From: Thermococcaceae archaeon
GTDB taxonomy: Archaea; Methanobacteriota_B; Thermococci; Thermococcales; Thermococcaceae
Length of the DNA stretch: 6,393 bases
Direction: 5' to 3'
Assembly (NCBI GenBank): GCA_027064745.1
Contig: JAMOPD010000374.1
Span: forward strand, 1-6,393
The stretch's first letter is position 1, and every line of letters starts with the position of its first letter. Positions 1-6,200 of the stretch are shown here, one piece after another. A program made the position numbers and the translations under genes. Under the pieces are notes generated by a model. The model was given only the letters and a program-made list of their open reading frames with translations. It ran no database searches and was not told where the DNA came from.

Positions 1-774
1 TTTCCCGGCCCCATAGATAAATATCTTATTGGCCCCGATCATTGCATCGACCATTCCTCTGACTTGCTCTATTTTCAGACTTTCAGCCACTTGGCTTATA
101 TGATCCACTATGTCCCCTACAGCTTTCCTTATTGTTAGCATGTACTCACCCCAGAAAAGATCGATTATCCTCCTTGTAGTTTCTTCAGGGTTTTTTGCTT
201 TTGTTATAGCTCCCCCTACAATTATTATAGTGGCTCCAAGTTCTATAACTTTTGGTATTGTTTCTAGATTCAGGCCTCCAGCAACTGCAACCGGAACTTT
301 AACCGCTTTTACTACCTTTCCCAAGTCTTCTAGGGGAGTTTTGCCCTGTACCTGTTCGTCTATTCCAGTATGTACAAGTATATAGTGCACTCCCATTTTT
401 TCAAGTTCCTTTGCTCGTTCAACTTTATCTTTTACCCCAATTAAATCGACCATAATTCTAATGTCATATTTCCTTGCGACATCTACAGCATCCTTTATAG
501 TCTTATCATCTGCTACACCAAGGATAGAAACGACATCTGCACCATGTCGAGCAGCCATTTCAACCTCCAGAGCGCCGGTGTCCATAGTTTTTAGATCTGC
601 CACAATTTTTCTGTCAGGGAAATGTCTTTTTAAAAGTTCAACAGCCCTCATACCTTCTTTCTTGATCAAGGGGGTTCCAACCTCAAGCCAGTGAGCCCCT
701 CCACGAGCGGCTTTTTCTGCTATAGAAATGGCCTGTTCCACATCAGTTAGGTCTAATGCAACCTGCAGGATCAT
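1..774 (-). CDS. hps-phi: Bifunctional 3-hexulose-6-phosphate synthase/6-phospho-3-hexuloisomerase, 3' end outside window
   Basis: The first 258 residues are visible; Thermococcales fusions are about 400 residues, so the rest lies beyond the left edge. Residues 1-205 form an orotidine-phosphate-decarboxylase-type barrel with the superfamily signature DLKTMD at 60-65, the AVAGGLN strand at 163-169 and the phosphate-binding segment IIIVGGAIT at 183-191. After a linker at about 206-247 begins a sugar-isomerase (SIS) domain (NKIFIYGAGK, 249-258), which shows the fusion. In the family the two activities interconvert ribulose 5-phosphate plus formaldehyde and fructose 6-phosphate. In Thermococcales the reverse direction is thought to make pentose phosphates in the cytoplasm. 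The start at 774 is preceded six bases away by a perfect GGAGGT. An in-frame ATG at 798 would add eight residues but coincides with the predicted transcription start. The gene is divergent from the arginase-like operon. The enzyme identity is very secure; the completeness of the isomerase half cannot be seen. Confidence 0.95.
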   Translation of the reverse strand, partial: MILQVALDLTDVEQAISIAEKAARGGAHWLEVGTPLIKKEGMRAVELLKRHFPDRKIVADLKTMDTGALEVEMAARHGADVVSILGVADDKTIKDAVDVARKYDIRIMVDLIGVKDKVERAKELEKMGVHYILVHTGIDEQVQGKTPLEDLGKVVKAVKVPVAVAGGLNLETIPKVIELGATIIIVGGAITKAKNPEETTRRIIDLFWGEYMLTIRKAVGDIVDHISQVAESLKIEQVRGMVDAMIGANKIFIYGAGK

Positions 775-780
775 CTTGAT

Positions 781-786
781 ACCTCC
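781..786 (-). promoter_or_regulatory. Ribosome binding site of hps-phi
   Basis: On the minus strand this reads GGAGGT, a full match to the archaeal 16S anti-Shine-Dalgarno sequence, six bases before the ATG at 774. It decides the start, because the alternative in-frame ATG at 798 lies upstream of it. Confidence 0.85.
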
Positions 787-817
787 AGTAATTTTCATTT
801 TAACATTGACATCCCCA

Positions 818-825
818 CTTTTAAA
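818..825 (-). promoter_or_regulatory. TATA box of hps-phi
   Basis: The minus strand reads TTTAAAAG, preceded by the purine-rich CCAAAG that fits a TFB recognition element. Transcription would start about 25 bases downstream, near 796, leaving a leader of about 20 bases that contains the GGAGGT ribosome site. The same octamer is used by the divergent operon at 971-978. Confidence 0.65.
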
Positions 826-844
826 CTTTGGGCATTGGTCTTTC

Positions 845-929
845 ATGCTGTCAGGATAACCGGTGGGAGTGTCTGATAGCAAATTCAGTACAACTACTAA
901 ACGAGCCCTCTAACTTATCCTGACAGTAT
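845..929. repeat. Inverted repeat made of two 13-bp near-palindromes, candidate operator pair or structured RNA
   Basis: CTGTCAGGATAA at 848-859 is exactly reverse-complementary to TTATCCTGACAG at 915-926. Each arm is also a near-palindrome of the form ATnCTGnCAGnAT (845-857 and 917-929), with centres 72 bp apart, about seven helical turns. The pair lies between two divergent promoters: the left arm is 19 bp upstream of the hps-phi TATA box and the right arm 41 bp upstream of the operon TATA box. This suits a dimeric regulator binding twice. The interior can also pair by eye (863-867 with 906-910, 870-876 with 885-892), so a hairpin RNA is an alternative. The repeats are seen directly; the roles are inferred. 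Confidence 0.6.
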
Positions 930-956
930 CTGGTCTTTTACAAGTTCGTGTAAATG

Positions 957-968
957 TTAGCTAGCTAA
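957..968. promoter_or_regulatory. 12-bp perfect palindrome abutting the TATA box of the arginase-like operon
   Basis: TTAGCTAGCTAA is identical to its reverse complement. It ends two bases before the TATA box at 971-978 and so overlaps the position where TFB contacts DNA. A protein bound here could block or recruit the initiation factors. It does not match the Thermococcales glycolytic motif (TATCAC-N5-GTGATA) or the SurR motif (GTT-N3-AAC). The regulatory role is inferred from position and symmetry. Confidence 0.45.
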
Positions 969-970
969 GA

Positions 971-978
971 TTTAAAAG
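971..978 (+). promoter_or_regulatory. TATA box of the arginase-like operon
   Basis: TTTAAAAG lies 30 bases upstream of the ATG at 1009. With the usual spacing, transcription would begin near 1000, leaving a leader of only about 9 bases, so the first gene is nearly leaderless. The bases just before the ATG (GGGATGAGAA) contain only a poor ribosome site. Confidence 0.65.
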
Positions 979-1008
979 CTTCCACACGGAATGTAGCTGG
1001 GATGAGAA

Positions 1009-1737
1009 ATGGTTACATTTATTCCTTTTGGTGAAAAGCCTAACAGAGATGGTGTTCTATATATCCTTAATTACCTCCGGAGAAACAAACTTCTGGAGGA
1101 TTATATGATTGTAGAATCAAGTAACATAGAGCTTCTTGCTGACAGGGTTCCGAGGGATAAAATCTATATAATCGGGGAACATTTGGCCAGTTATGGTATT
1201 GTCAAGAGCTTGAATCCCCCAAGCTTATTAAGCATAGATGCCCATACGGATTTAATGCATGATTACCTTGATCATGCTTCATGGCTTGCATATGCTTTAG
1301 AGGAGAGAATAATAACCCGGGCAGCCGTTGTAGGAGCAGTCCTTATGATTCCGACCACCGAAAGGACCTCACTGTGGACCAGACGGGTTAAAATATTTCC
1401 AGCCTTATTAAGAAGCAAAAAAGTTGGGCACAGATGGAAAGCATATAAAAACCTTCAAACAAGCTCAGTAGAGGATGTTATACATGAAGCAAGGAAATAT
1501 CTCGGAGAAAATATATACCTGACCATAGATATGGATGTTCTGAGGCCTGAGTATAGGATTTCCCGTTTTCAGCATGGAGAACTGACATTGGATGATTTGA
1601 TTGAAATCTTGTCCAAAGTTAAAGAGAACTTCAACATACTTGCTTTTGATATTGCAGAAATTTCAGAGCGGATACGTCGTTCGAGATTAGGCAAAAAAGC
1701 TTTGGTTGAGGTGTTTCAGTTATTAAGTGGGGGATAG
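1009..1737 (+). CDS. Arginase/agmatinase-fold (ureohydrolase) family protein, substrate unknown
   Basis: This 242-residue cytoplasmic protein has the metal-binding pattern of the arginase/agmatinase fold: GEH with H58, DAHTD with D77, H79 and D81, and TIDMD with D174 and D176. FDIAEIS at 213-219 fits the conserved acidic strand near the C-terminus (E218). All six expected ligands of a two-metal centre are present, so it is probably an active hydrolase of a guanidino or related C-N bond. At 242 residues it is shorter than the roughly 300 of typical agmatinases, and the region between the two metal motifs is reduced and rich in basic residues, so the substrate may not be arginine or agmatine. 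The start follows a TATA box by about 30 bases. It is the first gene of an operon, with only 3 bases before the next gene. Fold assignment is secure; the reaction is unknown. Confidence 0.85.
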   Translation: MVTFIPFGEKPNRDGVLYILNYLRRNKLLEDYMIVESSNIELLADRVPRDKIYIIGEHLASYGIVKSLNPPSLLSIDAHTDLMHDYLDHASWLAYALEERIITRAAVVGAVLMIPTTERTSLWTRRVKIFPALLRSKKVGHRWKAYKNLQTSSVEDVIHEARKYLGENIYLTIDMDVLRPEYRISRFQHGELTLDDLIEILSKVKENFNILAFDIAEISERIRRSRLGKKALVEVFQLLSGG

Positions 1738-1740
1738 AAA

Positions 1741-2055
1741 ATGAGCCTCAGTGAAAAGGAAATTAGGGAGATTATAACCCCTCTTCTTCTTTCAGGGGCT
1801 AAAATGCTTGATAAACATTGTCCTAGATGTGGTGCTCCCATGTTTGAGATGAATGGCAGAGTATTTTGTCCTGTTTGTGAGTATAGAAAAAAGCAGGAAC
1901 ATGGAGTTGATATTGAAAAGAGCTTAGAGGAGAAATTAAAAGAACTGGCTAGCAATCTTCCCAATAATCTTGATGAGCTTGAAAAACATTTAAATGTCAT
2001 GGAAAAGATAATAAATTTGTTAGAGAAATATAAAAAGTTAAAGCTGGAGGGGTGA
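1741..2055 (+). CDS. UPF0148 / Sjogren's syndrome-scleroderma autoantigen p27-type zinc-ribbon protein
   Basis: This protein has 104 residues. An N-terminal helix (SEKEIREIITPLLLSGAKML, 4-23) leads into a four-cysteine zinc ribbon with C27, C30, C43 and C46 (CPRCGAPMF, then FCPVC). A charged C-terminal half (about 50-104) is predicted to be helical, with coiled-coil character. This combination is typical of the archaeal UPF0148 family, related to human autoantigen p27 (SSSCA1), whose archaeal role is not established. The start is 3 bases after the stop of the arginase-like gene, with a GGGGGAT ribosome site inside that gene's end, so the two are almost certainly co-transcribed and translationally coupled. 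A role in binding nucleic acid or another protein is possible but unproven. Family assignment is good; function is unknown. Confidence 0.85.
   Translation: MSLSEKEIREIITPLLLSGAKMLDKHCPRCGAPMFEMNGRVFCPVCEYRKKQEHGVDIEKSLEEKLKELASNLPNNLDELEKHLNVMEKIINLLEKYKKLKLEG
2046..2055 (+). promoter_or_regulatory. Ribosome binding site of the small winged-helix gene
   Basis: GGAGGGGTGA is a strong Shine-Dalgarno sequence that overlaps the stop codon of the zinc-ribbon gene and sits just before the ATG at 2058. Its strength argues that the following reading frame, although broken, was selected for translation coupled to the upstream gene. Confidence 0.7.
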
Positions 2056-2057
2056 TA

Positions 2058-2268
2058 ATGAAACACTTGAGGATTTTAGACACGCTAAAATCCGGCGAAA
2101 ACCTTAGAAGACATTTCTCGGGAAGTTAATATTTCTATTGTAGAAACAAGAAAGCTTCTCTTAAGATTGTCAGAACAAGGTAAAGTTGAGAGTTTTGAAA
2201 AAAATGGCAAGATTTACTGGAAAATTAAGGAAAAGGATGAAAAAGAAGAAAAATTCAAATACGTGTGA
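2058..2268 (+). pseudogene. Small winged-helix DNA-binding protein, frame broken by a +1 base in an A4 run
   Basis: The frame opening at 2058 reads MKHLRILDTLKSGEN and then stops at 2127-2129. From 2104 the next frame continues as LEDISREVNISIVETRKLLL and on to a stop at 2266-2268. Joined, the product is about 69 residues: helices, a recognition helix near SIVETRKLLLRLSEQGKV, a wing (FEKNGKIYWKI) and a lysine/glutamate tail. This is a typical archaeal winged helix-turn-helix. Removing one A from the run at 2098-2101 (GAAAACC to GAAACC) would restore one frame reading GETLEDISREV. The second frame has stops at 2068, 2077 and 2086 and no good start of its own. It is the third gene of the operon, 2 bases after the zinc-ribbon gene's stop. 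It may be a true pseudogene, a sequencing error or a recoded gene; I think sequencing error or recent mutation most likely. Confidence 0.75.
2240..2253 (-). terminator. Oligo-T terminator of trmBL2, inside the end of the winged-helix gene
   Basis: On the minus strand, two T5 tracts (2253-2249 and 2244-2240) lie 20-33 bases past the trmBL2 stop codon. T-rich tracts on the non-template strand are the usual intrinsic terminators of archaeal RNA polymerase. The same bases encode the lysine/glutamate tail of the convergent gene. Confidence 0.5.
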
Positions 2269-2272
2269 TGCT

Positions 2273-3067
2273 TTAAGCTTTTTCGGCTTTTTCCCAGTAT
2301 TCGTTGAACTTTCCTTCAAAGAGAGATTTCACTCTAAAGTCCTTAATCCAGATTTGAGTCTCATAGTTGAAGTACCTAGCAGCCATGTCTTCCAATGCAA
2401 AGAACACCTCATCATCACAGATTAACATCGGAAGTTCAAGTTTCTCAGCGACTTTAAGTTCGAGCTTACCATTCTTATAGTAGTCTATAAGTTTTGAAGT
2501 CTGCATCCGAGGGAGTAGTTGCTTTGTTACAATGATTTTGGCCTTTATTCCTCTGTCGATGGCTTTTATAATATCGTTTTCAAGATTAATTGCTATGTAC
2601 CCATCATCTGCAAGCAGTATTGTCTCTTTAACTTCTTCAAACATTTCTTTAGTTTTAAGTGTAGCATTTCTTATACCCCTAACGACCCAAACACGCTCAA
2701 CTCCATACTTTGGAATTTCAGTTTCGATTAATGGTGTCATGAGCTCTAATAACTCTTCTTTAGCTTTCTTCTTCGCTTCTAGTTCGTCTTTTATGCGTTC
2801 TTGCCATTCTTCTATGAACTTCTCAAGGATGTTCTCAGGATGAACTGGCCTGTATTTGTTGACTTTTCCCGGCTGACTAATTGCAAATCCTTTCTTTTCT
2901 AAGCTTCTCAGAACATCATACGTTCTCGGAGCTGGAACTTCAGATACACTTGCAAGTTCTGCTGGAGTTAAAACTCCAAACCCAACGAGAGCTACATATG
3001 CTCTGGCTTCGTATAAGTTTAGTTCAAAATGGTCTTGTAAAAGTTCTACCATTCTATCTTTAACCAT
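2273..3067 (-). CDS. trmBL2: TrmBL2-type chromatin protein / TrmB-family transcription regulator
   Basis: The 264-residue product matches TrmBL2 of Thermococcales in length and, as I recall it, in sequence. Residues 15-78 form the TrmB-family winged helix-turn-helix (LTPAELASVSEVPAPRTYDV, 33-52, as the recognition region). A long charged helix follows at about 80-113 and mediates dimerisation in the family. The C-terminal domain at about 120-264 lacks the sugar-binding extension of TrmB and TrmBL1. TrmBL2 is known as an abundant, largely sequence-independent DNA-coating protein that forms thick filaments and represses genes. The start at 3067 was chosen over an in-frame ATG at 3091 because GGTGGT lies just upstream at 3072-3077 and the TATA box at 3111-3120 places the transcript start near 3090. 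It lies downstream of reverse gyrase on the same strand, as in Pyrococcus and Thermococcus, but has its own promoter. Its stop is 4 bases from that of the convergent winged-helix gene. Confidence 0.9.
   Translation of the reverse strand: MVKDRMVELLQDHFELNLYEARAYVALVGFGVLTPAELASVSEVPAPRTYDVLRSLEKKGFAISQPGKVNKYRPVHPENILEKFIEEWQERIKDELEAKKKAKEELLELMTPLIETEIPKYGVERVWVVRGIRNATLKTKEMFEEVKETILLADDGYIAINLENDIIKAIDRGIKAKIIVTKQLLPRMQTSKLIDYYKNGKLELKVAEKLELPMLICDDEVFFALEDMAARYFNYETQIWIKDFRVKSLFEGKFNEYWEKAEKA
2279..2292 (+). terminator. Oligo-T terminator of the arginase-like operon, inside the end of trmBL2
   Basis: Two T5 tracts (2279-2283 and 2288-2292) begin 11 bases after the last stop of the plus-strand operon. 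They are the complement of the codons for the EKAEKA tail of TrmBL2, so each convergent gene appears to hold its partner's terminator. Confidence 0.5.
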
Positions 3068-3110
3068 TTTTACCACCACTAAATTTTCCACTGTAATTAT
3101 TTGACAGCAT

Positions 3111-3120
3111 GGTATATAAG
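3111..3120 (-). promoter_or_regulatory. TATA box of trmBL2
   Basis: The minus strand reads CTTATATACC after a purine-rich run (GAAAAAAC) that suits a TFB element. Transcription should start about 25 bases downstream, near 3090, giving a leader of about 20 bases with GGTGGT before the ATG at 3067. This shows that trmBL2 can be transcribed apart from reverse gyrase. Confidence 0.75.
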
Positions 3121-3160
3121 GTTTTTTCTTAAGACGAAAGTTTTTCTGGTTATTAGAGCC

Positions 3161-3178
3161 TATAACTTAATATAACTT
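3161..3178. repeat. Tandem 8-bp direct repeat upstream of the trmBL2 promoter
   Basis: TATAACTT occurs at 3161-3168 and again at 3171-3178, a period of 10 bp that puts both copies on the same face of the helix. The repeat is about 40 bp upstream of the TATA box. It could be an activator or autoregulatory site, though the short AT-rich words may be chance. Confidence 0.4.
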
Positions 3179-3252
3179 CAGCCGATATTATAAATGTTGC
3201 ACGGATATGCAAAAGGATTACTCCCTCTGGAATTTTAAGTTTTTGATCTAAC

Positions 3253-3258
3253 AAAAAA
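3253..3258 (-). terminator. rgy: Probable oligo-T terminator of reverse gyrase
   Basis: A T6 tract on the minus strand lies about 20 bases past the reverse gyrase stop at 3281-3279, within an AT-rich stretch. The spacer 3068-3278 holds no gene that I can support: only this tract, the tandem repeat and the trmBL2 promoter. Confidence 0.4.
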
Positions 3259-3278
3259 TGATTAAGACGTAACAAAAT

Positions 3279-6200
3279 CTAACATGATTCTGGAGTATTT
3301 ATGTACGATTTTATCTCATTATATAGCTGTATAAGGGCTTTTTGGTAGTTAACTTGATTTTCTTCCACCATATCCATGAGTTCCTCCAGCTCTCTTGTCT
3401 TTTCCTCACTAACTAACTCTTTGTATTTACTCACTAAATAATGATAGACTTTAATGCCCTGTTCTGTAGGTACAAGCTTCTTTCTACCTCTTGTTTCTAT
3501 AACATAGTATCTACTAAGCAATGTTTTGACTATTTTGGCATAAGTTGAGGGTCTGCCTATTTTCTTTTCTTTCATTAAAGCTATTATGTCTCCCTGTGTG
3601 TAGAGTTGAACTTTTGGAGCACGCCATTTTTTGAATTCTTTTACTTTAAGCTTTTGTCCTTTTTCAAGTTTTGGAATCTGCCACAGCGGGAGCTTTCTTA
3701 TCTTTGCCCATCCGTCGTAGAGTATCTCAATATAACCTTCGACTTCGGCTTTAGTCACTCCAGCATTAATCACTGCTCTTTCATGAAGAATCTTGGCGGC
3801 TTTCATTTGGCTTGCCATAAACCGCCTGAACACCATGTCATACAACCTAAAGTGGTTTCTAGTTAAGCCTCTGGCAAGGGTTATAACCCCGTCCCTGATG
3901 AGCTGCATTAGTCTCCCAGTATCAATTGGTCTGGTGGGTCTTATAGCTTCATGAGCACCTTCATCCCCCCATTTTCTGGGAGCAAAGTATTCCTCTCCTA
4001 ATTCTTGTGTTATGTACTCTTTAGCAACCTCAATTCCTGTGTTGCTTACATGAATTGAGTCGGTACGGTGGTAGGTGATTAGACCCAGCTCAAAGAGATC
4101 CTGTGCAAGTTGCATTGTTTGAGGCGCAGAAAGGCCGAGATAGCGGGATGCATCCTGGAGCATTGTATCTGTCGTGTATGGCGGCAGGGGATTGAGATCT
4201 TTTTCTTCTATCTGAACTTCCTCTATGGTGACTTCCTCAATTTCTTCCTTAACACCCTCAAGCATCACTGTCATGTCGTTTTCAAGGGTTAGAAGCATGA
4301 AATCAGTTTCACTTTCTGTGAATTCCTTGTATCTCTGGATGATCCATCCTAGGACAGGAGTTTGAACCCTGCCCGCAGATAGATTCCTATTTTCAAAGAC
4401 TTGCTGGAGTTTTTGGCTGAGCTCGAAGCCTATCCATCTGTCTTCTATTCTTCTGACAAGCTGAGCGTTAACACGGGCTTCATTTACATCCCTTGCATCT
4501 TCAAGTGCTTTCAATATTGCTGGTCTGGTCACTTCATGGAACTCTATGCGTTTGATGTTAGGCGTGTAGGGGCTGAGCACGTTTCTGATGTCCCAAGCTA
4601 TCTTCTCACCTTCAGTATCGGGGTCAGTTGCTATGAGAATCTCATCAACTTCTTGAGCAATTTCACGCATAGCTTTAACATTTTCAAACGCATCTCTCAC
4701 GTTTCTGGAGCCACATCTTGGACAGACTCCTTTCTCCTCCCAGTCAACAAACTGATGACCGCAGTCTCTGCATCTTTTTATAGTGTCATAAACAGGAACA
4801 AATCCTTCTTCCTTTATTAACACACCATGATAGCCTTCATTTGTAACGAGGTCAAACATATGGCCCCCACTTGCCAAAATTGTTAGCATTCTGTCACCTA
4901 TGCTAACCTCATATGCCACTAGATCCCCTATTCTCCTCTTGCTTGGCTGGCCAAAGAAGTTTGCTATCGTCCTTGCTTTATTTGGTGACTCAACTATCAT
5001 GAGAGCAGACTTAACGAGATCCTTTGTCTTCTGGCTTATTTTTCCTTCCATTACGAGTTTGACCTTGACTCTATCTTCATCTATTTCCCTCAGAAGCTCC
5101 TCCAAGTTCAGCTCCTCAAAAGGCTCCATTTTGAATTCTGTAAAGCGCCAGCGCATCTGTCTCATTAAACCGTTAAAGACCTTCTCGTTGTCTACAATAA
5201 GAACACTCAACCCCTTAGTTATTCCGCCTGCGAAGAGTCTGCTTGTTCTCCCTGTCGCCTGGATATACGTTCGTACATCAGGGATTTCAATGTACCACTT
5301 TCCCTCCTCTTTTTTGAGGCTCACAAAGGGGTCTTCGGCTATTCTTTTTAGGACAGCTTCATTCCTGAGGGTATTCCTCAGAAACTCGACGGCTTGCCGA
5401 AATACATCAAGAACATGGTTATGGAAACCTTCCAGAGGTGATTCCTCCGCCAGAGCTTCCTCAATCTTTAACAGCTCAAACTGTGGTAGGTTTCTTATAA
5501 GCCTCCTCAACCTAGCATAGAGCTTTTCAGCTTCTTTCCTTTGATCTCCTTCAAGGAATTCCATGACCTCACTCATCAATCCAAGAACACGATAAATTGT
5601 AGGGCGCTCAAGATCTATTGAAAATCTGAATTTAGGAACTCCTGTAAAGATTGCATAGCGTATGAGATGAGGTAAATCCAAACCACGAACGATGCTTCCA
5701 TAATAAGTGGCAACTCCGATGAGATAATCAACTTCACCATTTTCGAACTTTTCCAGCCCCTTCTTGCTCTTTGATGAGATTAGTTCTACCCTCAAACCTT
5801 TCTCCTTAAGGTAATTTGTAAGTTCTTCTGCGTATGCAATACCTTGATCAATTGGAACAAAAACTAGGCCCCCCCTTCCAAGCTTGCTGAGCAGTTCAGC
5901 CACATGTTCTTTGGAATCTTTTTTTGGAAGCAGATAGCTATCAACGACATTTCTGAGTGCTGATCTTCCACTACCGACTTCAAAACCCAAAAGCTCACGA
6001 TAGAGTTTTATTCTGTCTCCACGAGCGCTTCCAGTGGCAGAAGCTATGATTAGAACCCCAATATCATGTTTTTGTTTAAATTCCTCAATTTCTTGTGTAA
6101 TCTTTCCAATCTGCCCATTCAGCTCTTTAAGCCTCTCATTCTTATCCTCAGAATTGCCGTTTAGATATTTAGCCATCTGCTTTTTGAGTCTTATAATTTC

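Noticed and set aside
110..694. Two plus-strand open frames of 91 and 77 codons
   Set aside because: Both are antisense to the hexulose-phosphate synthase domain, which is recognisable throughout on the minus strand.
848..926. tRNA or C/D-box RNA in the divergent spacer
   Set aside because: There is no T-loop, anticodon arm or CCA-type acceptor pattern, and no RTGATGA C box on either strand at a usable distance from a CTGA.
1002..1034. A 10-codon open frame overlapping the arginase-like start
   Set aside because: It is very short and most likely an accident of the GATGAGAAATG sequence; I see no attenuation logic.
1716..2066. A 116-codon minus-strand open frame opposite the zinc-ribbon gene
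   Set aside because: The plus-strand frame has a perfect four-cysteine ribbon and good ribosome sites on both sides; the reverse frame is a low-complexity shadow.
2186..2425. A plus-strand open frame spanning the convergent gene ends
   Set aside because: It reads the winged-helix gene in the wrong frame and then the antisense of trmBL2, with no coherent domain.
3068..3091. Longer trmBL2 start adding MENLVVVK
   Set aside because: The predicted transcription start is about at this codon, the ribosome site lies between it and 3067, and the 264-residue length from 3067 matches TrmBL2.
4900..5520. A 206-codon plus-strand open frame opposite reverse gyrase
   Set aside because: It is antisense to a strongly conserved domain, is rich in serine and leucine as expected from the complement of charged codons, and has no promoter or ribosome site of note.
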